A stretch of 64,000 bases of DNA from an uncultured Fretibacterium sp. (GTDB lineage Bacteria > Synergistota > Synergistia > Synergistales > Aminobacteriaceae). How positions within the stretch are numbered: position 1 is the stretch's first letter; each line of letters starts with the position of its first letter. Positions 1-7,715 of the stretch are shown here, in pieces. The notes under the pieces were generated by a model, which was not told the origin of the DNA, did no database searches, and saw nothing but the letters and a program-made list of their open reading frames with translations. The position numbers and the translations under genes are program-made. The stretch lies in assembly GCA_946186205.1 (NCBI GenBank), contig CAMHMH010000001.1, positions 496,001 through 560,000 on the forward strand, given 5' to 3'.

Positions 1-42
1 GGGGAAATTTTTTTTACCGGCTGAATCAACGGAGGCAATACC

Positions 43-1908
43 ATGAAGGAAGGCTACAAATATTTTGCGTTCATAAGTTACAGCCACAAAGATAAGAAGG
101 TTGCCAAGAAGCTGCAAAGGAGGCTTGAAAGTTATCATTTGCCGTCAGCGTTGAAGAAATCAAATCCGAATCTCCCGAAAAATCTCAAGCCAGTATTTAT
201 TGATGAATTAGACCTTGTAGCAAAAGGGACTCTCAAGACAGCACTTCAGGATAATCTGAGACGGTCAAACTATCTGATTGTCATATGCTCGCCAAGCAGC
301 GCGAAATCACCGTACGTTAATGATGAAGTGAAGTACTTTATCGACAGCGGAAGGACGGATCATATTATCCCGCTTATCGCTGAGGGAGTGCCGCATTCAG
401 GAGACCCGCTTACGGAATGTTTTACGCCCGCGATTTTGGGATTGCCGCGTGAGAATGAGCTTCTCGGAATCGATTTGCAGAAGTTCGGAGCATACGAGGC
501 TTTTATCAGGGTCATTGCTGCGATGCTCCGGCTTGACTTGGACGAGTTTTCAGCAAGGAACGCAAGAGAACGCAAGAAGAAAGCTGTCATATTCACATCG
601 CTGGCGGCCGTGCTGATGATTGCGGCGGGAATCATAGTCAGGTATAACATAGACTTCTTCAATGAACTTATTCACAACGACTCGGCACTGTTTAACATCG
701 GAACAAGTTACTATAACAATCATGATTACGCAAAGGCAAAAGCATGGTTTGAGAAAGCAGCTTCCAAAGGCAACGCAAACGCGCAGTACAATCTTGGTTT
801 CATGTATGATGAAGGCAAAGGAGTATCACAGGACTATATTGCAGCTGCGGAATGGTATCAGAAGGCAGCAGACCAAGGACACGAAAAAGCACAGGGCCAG
901 ATTGCAGCAATGTACTACAGGGGACGCGGAGTCAGCCAGGATTACGCAATAGCCGCAAAATATTTTGAGCTTGCCGCTGAACAAGGTGATGAATCTGCGC
1001 AGATTATCACAGCCGCTATGTATTCCGGCGGTATAGGAATCGAACAGGATTACTCAAAGGCTATAAAGTGGTATGAAAAAGTTTCAGAGCAGGGGAATGT
1101 AACAGCACAAAATCAGCTCGGCACTATGTACTATGAAGGCCGGGGAGTCTCTCAGGATTACACGAAAGCCGCAAAATATTTTGAGCAGGCAGCGCAGCAG
1201 GGAGATTCAAACGCGCAATATAACCTCGGCTCTATGTATTACGATGGCATTGGAGTCGGACAGGATTATACAAAGTCTGCTGAATGGTATCAAAAAGCCG
1301 CTGAACAAGAACATGAAAAGGCACAGTATGAGCTTGGCACTATGTACTATGAAGGCCGGGGAGTCTCTCAGGATTATGCAACAGCCGCGAAATATTTTGA
1401 GAAAGCAGCCGCGCAAGGTCATGCGGAGTCGCAGAGCATTATTGCTTCAATGTACATGAAAGGCTTGGGCGTGGAAGAAGATCATTCTGAAGCTATAGAA
1501 TGGTACAAAAGAGCAGCGGACAACGGCAGAGCTTCGGCGCAATATTTTCTTGGGCGTGCATATCAGCGGGGGTTTCAGGTAAAGCAGGATTACGCAAAGG
1601 CAGCAGAATGGTACGAGAAAGCAGCAGTCCAGAATCACACGGACGCTCAATATAATCTTGCTCATCTTTACGGACAGGGATTAGGAGTTAAGCAGGACTA
1701 CACGAAGGCGGCTCAATGGTATAAGGAAGCTGCTGACAATGGCAAGAGCGACGCGCAATATATTCTTGGTCTCTTCTACAGTCATGGCGCAGGAGTCCCG
1801 AAAGACACCGCAAAGGCAGCAGAGTATTTCACAATGGCAGCTGAACAAGGGCACGAGGACGCAAAATCACAGCTCGAATCATTATCCCGCTACATAAAGG
1901 AGGAATAA
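43..1908 (+). CDS. TIR domain - transmembrane - Sel1-repeat protein
   Basis: The 621-residue protein has three parts. Residues about 5-150 form a TIR fold: the opening FISYSHKD motif, then FIDELDL, then IVICSPSSAKSPYVNDEV with a conserved Glu where bacterial TIR enzymes carry their NAD-cleaving Glu. One membrane helix lies at about 180-200, just after a basic stretch (RERKKK), which predicts that TIR stays in the cytoplasm. Residues about 215-615 hold eleven Sel1-like repeats of about 36 residues (pattern AQYNLGxMYYxGxGVxQDYxKAAxWYxKAA), probably outside the membrane. GGAGG at 31-35 sets the ATG at 43. The next gene begins five bases after the stop, so co-transcription with sugar-acid genes is likely. 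TIR-Sel1 fusions occur in many gut bacteria and may serve signalling or defence. That role is inference; the domains are clear. Confidence 0.88.
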   Translation: MKEGYKYFAFISYSHKDKKVAKKLQRRLESYHLPSALKKSNPNLPKNLKPVFIDELDLVAKGTLKTALQDNLRRSNYLIVICSPSSAKSPYVNDEVKYFIDSGRTDHIIPLIAEGVPHSGDPLTECFTPAILGLPRENELLGIDLQKFGAYEAFIRVIAAMLRLDLDEFSARNARERKKKAVIFTSLAAVLMIAAGIIVRYNIDFFNELIHNDSALFNIGTSYYNNHDYAKAKAWFEKAASKGNANAQYNLGFMYDEGKGVSQDYIAAAEWYQKAADQGHEKAQGQIAAMYYRGRGVSQDYAIAAKYFELAAEQGDESAQIITAAMYSGGIGIEQDYSKAIKWYEKVSEQGNVTAQNQLGTMYYEGRGVSQDYTKAAKYFEQAAQQGDSNAQYNLGSMYYDGIGVGQDYTKSAEWYQKAAEQEHEKAQYELGTMYYEGRGVSQDYATAAKYFEKAAAQGHAESQSIIASMYMKGLGVEEDHSEAIEWYKRAADNGRASAQYFLGRAYQRGFQVKQDYAKAAEWYEKAAVQNHTDAQYNLAHLYGQGLGVKQDYTKAAQWYKEAADNGKSDAQYILGLFYSHGAGVPKDTAKAAEYFTMAAEQGHEDAKSQLESLSRYIKEE

Positions 1909-1913
1909 TCATC

Positions 1914-3224
1914 ATGAAGATCATACACGGCGGAACGGTCTCAAAACTTCTGGCAGGAGTCCCAATCCCGAAAATGTTCCGCGCAAAACAAACTTTCCCC
2001 CGCGAGTCTATTAACCCTTCAGACATTCCCGCAAAAATTTTTGACGAGTTATCACGCGAGCCGTTCATCAGCAAGATAAAGCCCGGAATGAACATCGCAA
2101 TCACAGCAGGCAGCCGGGGAGTCGCAAACGTCGCAATCATCACAAAAGCAATCGCCGATTTCGTGAAGTCCCGCAACGCAGTCCCGTTTATCGTTCCCGC
2201 AATGGGCAGCCACGGAGGCGCAACCGCCCAAGGACAGCTTGAAGTCCTCGAAGGCTACGGAATAACGCCGGCTTCAATGGGCTGTGAGATCCGCTCAAGC
2301 ATGGACGTTGTTCACCTGGGACTCTCTGACACTGGGCAGAATGTTTATATCGATAAGAACGCTTACGAGTCAGACGGGGTTATAGTGTCGTGCAGATTGA
2401 AGCCTCATAACGCATTCAGGGGGAAATATGAGTCAGGCCCGTGCAAAATGCTCGCTGTAGGACTCGGAAAGCAGAAGGGAGCTGAGCAGGTTCACAGCGC
2501 GGGAATGAATCACATTGCCGAAAATATCCCATCAATCGCAAGAGTCATCATCGACAAAGCACCAATACTTTTTGCCCTTCCATGTATCGAGAATGCTTAC
2601 GATGAAACTTGCAGGCTTGAAGCAATAGACGCACCCGACATTATGACACGTGAGCCGGAACTCTTGAAGCTCGCTTTCTCACTCATGCCGAAAATTATTG
2701 CGGGTGAGTGCGACGTTCTTATAGTTGACGAGACCGGGAAGAATTACAGCGGCACGGGAGTCGATCCTAACATCACTGGAACATTCTCGACTGAATACGC
2801 GACTGGAGGAGTCAAAGTTCAGCGGACATGCTTCTTGCGGCTGAGCGAAGAGAGTCACGGAAATGCTTTAGGAGTCGGACTAGCCAGCGTGATAACAAAA
2901 AGATTCTACGAGGCAATAGACCCTGAAATGATGTACCCGAATTGCATAACGTCAACAGTGCTTGCGAGCGCGCGTATACCCTGCGTTGTTTCGACGGACA
3001 AAGAAGCGGTTCAGATGTGTATACGCACATGCACGGGCATCGACAAAGAGAATGTCCGAGTCATCCGAATCCCTAACAGCCTTCACATCGGGCATATCAT
3101 GATGAGCGAGGCATATTACCGTGATGTCATGGCTGGAAAATTTGAGGGACTCAGCGCGGAGAGTCAGCCGGAAGAATTATTGTTTGATGACAATGGGAGA
3201 CTCTTAACGCCTATATTACGGTAA
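1914..3224 (+). CDS. LarA-like (DUF2088) lactate racemase-domain protein
   Basis: This 436-residue protein carries the N-terminal signature PAMGSHGGATAQGQ at about residue 97 and a later KPHNAF...ESGPCKM block that resemble the His and Lys nickel-pincer positions of LarA. The length is close to LarA (about 424 residues). The substrate is unknown: the family contains racemases and epimerases of 2-hydroxy acids besides lactate racemase. A strong AAAGGAGG lies at 1897-1903, inside the end of the TIR gene, 10 bases before the ATG. The neighbour downstream is galactarate dehydratase, so a role in interconverting a sugar acid is attractive but inferred. No larBCE cofactor genes are seen in the window. 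Confidence 0.8.
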   Translation: MKIIHGGTVSKLLAGVPIPKMFRAKQTFPRESINPSDIPAKIFDELSREPFISKIKPGMNIAITAGSRGVANVAIITKAIADFVKSRNAVPFIVPAMGSHGGATAQGQLEVLEGYGITPASMGCEIRSSMDVVHLGLSDTGQNVYIDKNAYESDGVIVSCRLKPHNAFRGKYESGPCKMLAVGLGKQKGAEQVHSAGMNHIAENIPSIARVIIDKAPILFALPCIENAYDETCRLEAIDAPDIMTREPELLKLAFSLMPKIIAGECDVLIVDETGKNYSGTGVDPNITGTFSTEYATGGVKVQRTCFLRLSEESHGNALGVGLASVITKRFYEAIDPEMMYPNCITSTVLASARIPCVVSTDKEAVQMCIRTCTGIDKENVRVIRIPNSLHIGHIMMSEAYYRDVMAGKFEGLSAESQPEELLFDDNGRLLTPILR

Positions 3225-3280
3225 AATATTCGCATTCCACAAAAACAATCAGCAAAAAATTTCAGAGGAGGGGAAAAACT

Positions 3281-4792
3281 TTGCGCGATTACGTGAGATT
3301 AACAGACCGCGACAATGTAGCAGTAGTTACCCGCGACATGTCAAAAGGCACTGAGATAATGCCCGGGCTTGTGCTTCTTGACGACATACCGCAGGCGCAT
3401 AAATTCGCATTGTCCGACATTCCCAAAGACGGCGAAATCATACGCTACGGAGTCGTTCTGGGCTATGCGCTTGACCCGATAAAGCGCGGGGCATGGATCA
3501 ACGAGCATATGTTACGGCTTCCCGTCTCGCCTTCCGTCGACAATATGACTTGGGGGAAAAATATTGTTACAGATCTTCCAGAAGCACCGCGAAAAACTTT
3601 CATGGGCTATAAGAATCCCGACGGCTTTTACGCAGGCACCCGGAACATTCTCGGCATTCAGACAACTGTTCAGTGCGTTCAGGGAGTTCTTGACGTTGCT
3701 GTGAACAGAATCAAGAATGAGCTGTTGCCCAAGTACCCGAATGTTGATGATGTCGTTGCTGTGAATCATGCTTACGGCTGCGGGGTTGCAATCAATGCAC
3801 CGTTCGCGAAATTCCCGATTAGGGCGTTGCGGAACATTGCGAGGCATCCTAATTTCGGCGGTCAGTTAATGGTTGTGTCATTGGGCTGTGAGAAGCTGAC
3901 TGTTGATATGCTTGTCGACGCTGATAACAACACGCCCGAAAATGTGATAGTGCTTCAAGACTGCAAGGGCTACAACGCAATGATTACGGCGATAATGAGC
4001 ATGGCCGAGAAAAAGTTACAGGCACTCAACGAGAGACGGCGCGAGGAATTGCCGCTAAGTGATTTGCTTGTTGGCATGCAGTGCGGGGGAAGCGACGCTT
4101 TTTCGGGAGTCAGTGCTAATCCTTCGGCGGGCTATGCGGCTGACATGCTCGTTCAGGCAGGAGCTACCGTGATGTTCAGCGAGGTAACAGAAGTAAGAGA
4201 CGGCGTTCACTTCATCGCAGAAAGGTGCGTAAGTGAGGAAGTCAAGAACAAACTTGCTGACGAAATGAGATGGTACGACTCATATCTTGACGCGGGGAAT
4301 GTCGACAGAAGCGCGAACCCTACACCCGGCAACAAGAAGGGAGGACTAAGCAACATCGTCGAGAAAGCAATGGGATCAATCGCGAAATCAGGAACGAGTC
4401 CGATTGTCGAGGTCTTATCACCCGCCGAGCGTCCCACAAAGCACGGAATGATTTACGCGGCGACTCCTGCAAGCGATATGGTGTGCGGACCCTGCCAGCT
4501 TGCGAGCGGAATCGGATTGCAGGTTTTCATGACGGGACGAGGGACTCCCTACGGTCTTGCGGCTGCTCCTGTGATAAAAGTCTGCTCACGCAACGAGATG
4601 AAAGATCAATGGCCTGACGTTATCGACATAAGCGCGGGTGCTGTTGTTACTGGCGAGAAAACAATCGCTGAAGTCGGCACGGAGCTGTTCAACTTTATAC
4701 TTGATGTTGCGAGCGGAACAAAGAAACCCTACACAGAACAGTACGGGCTTCATAACTTCCTGTGCATCTTCAACCCTGCCCCTATAACGTAG
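3281..4792 (+). CDS. garD: Galactarate dehydratase (UxaA/GarD family)
   Basis: The protein removes water from D-galactarate (mucate) to give 5-keto-4-deoxy-D-glucarate. It has 503 residues: an N-terminal SAF-like domain (residues 1-75) and a large dehydratase domain. Long stretches match E. coli GarD as I remember it, including YGCGVAINAP, VGMQCGGSDAFSGV, ANPTPGNKKGGL and IYAATPASDMVCG, and fit GarD better than altronate dehydratase UxaA. The start is TTG at 3281 after GAGGAGGGG at 3265-3273; no ATG sits in a better place. The enzyme that would cleave the product (GarL or similar) is not next to it; a DapA-superfamily lyase lies 12 kb away. A weak hairpin follows at 4806-4828. Confidence 0.9.
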   Translation: MRDYVRLTDRDNVAVVTRDMSKGTEIMPGLVLLDDIPQAHKFALSDIPKDGEIIRYGVVLGYALDPIKRGAWINEHMLRLPVSPSVDNMTWGKNIVTDLPEAPRKTFMGYKNPDGFYAGTRNILGIQTTVQCVQGVLDVAVNRIKNELLPKYPNVDDVVAVNHAYGCGVAINAPFAKFPIRALRNIARHPNFGGQLMVVSLGCEKLTVDMLVDADNNTPENVIVLQDCKGYNAMITAIMSMAEKKLQALNERRREELPLSDLLVGMQCGGSDAFSGVSANPSAGYAADMLVQAGATVMFSEVTEVRDGVHFIAERCVSEEVKNKLADEMRWYDSYLDAGNVDRSANPTPGNKKGGLSNIVEKAMGSIAKSGTSPIVEVLSPAERPTKHGMIYAATPASDMVCGPCQLASGIGLQVFMTGRGTPYGLAAAPVIKVCSRNEMKDQWPDVIDISAGAVVTGEKTIAEVGTELFNFILDVASGTKKPYTEQYGLHNFLCIFNPAPIT

Positions 4793-4803
4793 ACAATAAC
4801 ATT

Positions 4804-4845
4804 TGCCCTCTTGCTGAGAATGTGAGGGGGCTATATTCTCTTCAG
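4804..4845 (+). terminator. Possible terminator between convergent garD and NTP_transf_5 genes
   Basis: CCCTC and GAGGG pair across a 13-base loop (about 4809-4831) directly after the garD stop and in front of a T/C-rich run (TATATTCTCTT). The stem is short and the T-run imperfect, so efficiency is uncertain. Confidence 0.45.
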
Positions 4846-5919
4846 AAGTTCCGACTCACTCTCGAAAACTTTGCCGCGAATATTAACAAGGGCTTTTATC
4901 ATTCTGTGAAGCGCGAGAAAAGGATAAAGCACTTTGTATTTTCCGAGTGAAGGATAAATATCTCTCATTGCTTCTTGCGGAATGAAAATTCTTGCGAGGA
5001 TGTATTTTATTTTTCCCGTTATGCCTCCGCCGTATTTGGCCGTGTTGTTTGCGACTCTGTTCTGAACGTTCCCGAAAGCCCCGGAGCCGACAATATAGCA
5101 AAGCATATCGCGGTTGTATGACTCTTTCACGCCTCCGAAAAGATTCATCGCAAGAGTCCGAATGTCTTTCTCAAAGTCCGAAATTCCGAGAGCGTTCACT
5201 TCACGCATAACGTAATCAATATCCATATCAGCCCAGAATTTTTTGATGAACACATACTCATCTGTGAGTGAGCGAAGCCCCGTCCCGCCCCGCGAGTAGT
5301 GCCGGTATCCGTGAGCTGTCATATACACGTAGAAATCTTCAGGCCGGAAATGATACCCGTAATTGTTCCCGCTGTCCTTTATCAGCCTGCCTTTAACGCC
5401 GGAATAATACGCGCTGAATCTCTCCTCGTGAAGCAATCCCCTGTGAAGCTCGAACGTGAACAGAGAATCCCTGCTGTAAATGTCGTGCCTTCCGAGCGCA
5501 AACGATTCGCACACAAAGCCGAGTCCCTCCATGATGCTACGAACGTCAGCAGCCTTTGAAGCGTCGATCAGAATATCGCGGTCAGTCATTTCCCTCATCC
5601 CTAAGCGCGGGTAACAGTCCTTAAGCACTGCGCCTTTCAGAGGCATGTACCATACCCCAGAGTCCTCAAAGCAACGCAGAATTTTCACGCTCAGAGAGTC
5701 ATAATACATTGTCATTCTTACTGAGGAAGCAATCTTTGACTTCACAATCTCGTTGCTGACTCCTGCGTTTTCAAGCGACATTGAGACGAGCGCGCTTATC
5801 ATGTGTCTTGACGCGAGGGAGATTACGCCGCTGATGTCATCAGGGATTATTGCCGGGTCTGGTGCTGTGTCATTTACGGCGCATGAGGCAAGATATATCA
5901 CTGTGTCAGCTGTATTCAT
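4831..5919 (-). CDS. Nucleotidyltransferase-fold protein (NTP_transf_5 family)
   Basis: This 362-residue protein has the core of the NTP_transf_5 family: LKGAVL at about residue 98 followed by MTDRDILID, where the D-x-D pair would bind metal in a polymerase-beta-like nucleotidyltransferase. The activity of the family is not established. The ATG at 5919 overlaps the stop of the PqqD-like gene by four bases (ATGA), and that gene overlaps the polyprenyl synthase gene in the same way, so the three proteins are translationally coupled. NTP_transf_5 and PqqD-like proteins are often neighbours in peptide-modification loci. Here no precursor peptide was found, so the substrate is open. Confidence 0.75.
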   Translation of the reverse strand: MNTADTVIYLASCAVNDTAPDPAIIPDDISGVISLASRHMISALVSMSLENAGVSNEIVKSKIASSVRMTMYYDSLSVKILRCFEDSGVWYMPLKGAVLKDCYPRLGMREMTDRDILIDASKAADVRSIMEGLGFVCESFALGRHDIYSRDSLFTFELHRGLLHEERFSAYYSGVKGRLIKDSGNNYGYHFRPEDFYVYMTAHGYRHYSRGGTGLRSLTDEYVFIKKFWADMDIDYVMREVNALGISDFEKDIRTLAMNLFGGVKESYNRDMLCYIVGSGAFGNVQNRVANNTAKYGGGITGKIKYILARIFIPQEAMRDIYPSLGKYKVLYPFLALHRMIKALVNIRGKVFESESELLKRI

Positions 5920-6176
5920 TCGTCAACCGCGCCTATTCCCCTCAGAATTTTGACAGCCCGTTTCACGTCAGCTTTCACGGTCTCATAAGGAGCGTCATAT
6001 TCTTCAAGCATTGCCCGCGTGATTTCCTCCTCGCTTGTGTCATGTGAGAGAAGAGCGATAATGCCGCCGAGAGTCTCATTGCCTCTGATCATTCCAGTGA
6101 AGCCAGAATCGACAGGCGGCAAAATGTACGTGTCATTGTCCTTTGAGTATGTGAGGAAGTTATCTTTGAGTCTCAT
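5916..6176 (-). CDS. PqqD-like peptide chaperone (RRE fold)
   Basis: An 86-residue protein with the usual size and pattern of PqqD-like proteins: a beta-rich start (DTYILPPVDSGFTGMIRGNETLGGII), an acidic helix rich in Glu, and a closing helix DVKRAVKILRGIGAV. Such proteins are RiPP recognition elements that hold a leader peptide for a modifying enzyme. It is the middle gene of a three-gene overlap cassette, with four-base ATGA overlaps on both sides. No radical SAM maturase or Cys-rich small peptide is adjacent, which is unusual for PqqD. Confidence 0.78.
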   Translation of the reverse strand: MRLKDNFLTYSKDNDTYILPPVDSGFTGMIRGNETLGGIIALLSHDTSEEEITRAMLEEYDAPYETVKADVKRAVKILRGIGAVDE

Positions 6177-7201
6177 CGTGATATGTAGTCGAGCATTCCG
6201 CAGATAATATCTTTATGGTGCTGTGAGATTCTCATTCTGCTTACGGAGTCCCGCGAGTCAGTGATGTACTTCATGAGCAATGACTCCGCTGAAGAATGCG
6301 CCCCGCTTCCGTCAAATAATTTCCGCACTCGTTCATTGTCCTCTTGCGTGCAGTTCCCTTTTCCGTAAACCGAGTCAAATTCTTTCATTTCGTCATCTGA
6401 TGCCTTGTCCCTGAAGTATGACGTTAATACTGTCTTCTTACCTTCCTCAATGTCTGAGAGGTTGCTTTTTCCTGCGTCCTGAACATTTCCGTAAATCCCG
6501 GTTATATCGTCCTTAATCTGGAACGCTATACCCATGAGCCTGCCGAGATCCTCAATGTCAGCGAGAAGACTCTTATTCCCTCCTCCGAGTATCGCGCCTA
6601 ACTGAAGAGGGCCCGTGAACGTGTACCATGATGTTTTCATCTCGTACATTGTGAGGATGTCAGCAAGCGAATACTCATCATCATACGAAAGCTCAATATC
6701 TTTAAGCTCGCCGGCAATGGTGATCTTGAAGACCTTGCTTTGATTCTCGACAGCCCGGAGTTTCAGTGAAGAGTCAAAGTTAGTGAGTGTCAAAGCGTCA
6801 TATGCTGCGACGATTCCGACATCACCGAGGCAAATTGCTTTTGAGATTCCCGCCTGATTATTTCCGAGTGCCGCGTACATTGAGGGCCTGCCCCTGCGCA
6901 AAGTGCTTTTGTCGATAATGTCATCATGCATTAGGATTCCGTTCTGGAAAAATTCATAGGACAGTGAAGCGGTTATTATGTCATTGTCAGTCTCACGGCC
7001 TGCGAGATTATAGCCAAGAATAACGAGGAATGCGCGCAGCCTTTTTCCGCCGTTCATGTGCCCGTTGAAAGCGTCAATATATTTCTTCATGAAGCTGTGA
7101 TTTATGTCATTGAAGATATTGCCGGGAGTCTCCCCTGAAAGAAGAGCTTCAATTTTTGACCAGTAATCGCTGAACAAGTCCTTGAAATTATCCGTTGACA
7201 T
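6173..7201 (-). CDS. Polyprenyl synthetase family protein
   Basis: A 342-residue trans-prenyltransferase-like protein that should condense isopentenyl diphosphate with an allylic diphosphate. GGKRLRAFL (about residue 52) and the first Asp-rich motif HDDIIDKSTLRRGRPS are intact. The second motif reads QIKDDITGIYGN, so the last Asp of DDxxD is replaced by Gly. This may change activity or chain length. It is first in a coupled cassette with PqqD-like and NTP_transf_5 genes, not in an isoprenoid operon (no dxs, xseB or ispA context), which suggests a special product or a prenyl group donor for a peptide. The SD is weak (AGGT). A TATAAT box on this strand lies at 7240-7245. Confidence 0.82.
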   Translation of the reverse strand: MSTDNFKDLFSDYWSKIEALLSGETPGNIFNDINHSFMKKYIDAFNGHMNGGKRLRAFLVILGYNLAGRETDNDIITASLSYEFFQNGILMHDDIIDKSTLRRGRPSMYAALGNNQAGISKAICLGDVGIVAAYDALTLTNFDSSLKLRAVENQSKVFKITIAGELKDIELSYDDEYSLADILTMYEMKTSWYTFTGPLQLGAILGGGNKSLLADIEDLGRLMGIAFQIKDDITGIYGNVQDAGKSNLSDIEEGKKTVLTSYFRDKASDDEMKEFDSVYGKGNCTQEDNERVRKLFDGSGAHSSAESLLMKYITDSRDSVSRMRISQHHKDIICGMLDYISR

Positions 7202-7239
7202 TAATATTACCTGCTTTGCTTTTGAGATGAGATACGAAC

Positions 7240-7245
7240 ATTATA
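7240..7245 (-). promoter_or_regulatory. -10 box upstream of the polyprenyl synthase cassette
   Basis: On the minus strand the sequence reads TTGTGTATAAT 39 bases before the start codon, between the ruvX terminator and the gene. The -35 region is not recognisable. Confidence 0.45.
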
Positions 7246-7255
7246 CACAAGCAAA

Positions 7256-7292
7256 AAGAAATCCCCTCTCAGAGATTCAAGAAGGGATTCAA
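7256..7292 (-). terminator. Terminator after ruvX
   Basis: On the minus strand AATCCCTTCT and an AGAGGGGATT arm pair with a one-base bulge and are followed by TTCTTTTTGC. It sits directly after the ruvX stop and separates it from the downstream cassette. Confidence 0.65.
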
Positions 7293-7295
7293 TTT

Positions 7296-7715
7296 TTACC
7301 TGTGAGACTCTAACCAGTCCTGAAGAATTATTACCGCCGCGACTTTGTCGACATTCTTTTTGCGCTTCCTCCGTGAAGTGTCAGCCTCAATCAGAGTCCT
7401 TTGCGCTATGACCGTCGTGAACCTCTCATCCTGAAACACGAACTCGATTCCGGGGTATTCGGTTCTGAGCTGCTGAATGATTTCTGAGACTCTCGAAGCT
7501 GACTCGCTGTCTTTTCCGTCAGTCCTCAAGGGCAAACCTGCAACGACAATTTTCGGGTCATAAGTCTTCACTGCCTCGTCAAAATTTTTGCGCCACTCAT
7601 CATTTTGAGCGTTCCAGACTCCGAGTCCCTGAGCGATTATTCCGAGAGGGTCAGAAATTGCAGCACCGATTCTCACAGTCCCAATATCAAGCGCAAGAAC
7701 ACGGCCGTTAATCAT
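7296..7715 (-). CDS. ruvX: Putative pre-16S rRNA nuclease / Holliday junction resolvase-like RuvX (YqgF)
   Basis: A 139-residue RNase H-fold protein of usual length. Motifs are LALDIGTVRIGAAISDP at the N-terminus, VVAGLPLRTDG in the middle, FQDERFTT and the C-terminal KVAAVIILQDWL. In E. coli YqgF processes the 5' end of 16S rRNA precursor. The ATG at 7715 overlaps the stop of the protease gene by eight bases. It lies downstream of alaS, a common order (alaS-yqgF), here interrupted by the protease gene. Confidence 0.93.
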   Translation of the reverse strand: MINGRVLALDIGTVRIGAAISDPLGIIAQGLGVWNAQNDEWRKNFDEAVKTYDPKIVVAGLPLRTDGKDSESASRVSEIIQQLRTEYPGIEFVFQDERFTTVIAQRTLIEADTSRRKRKKNVDKVAAVIILQDWLESHR

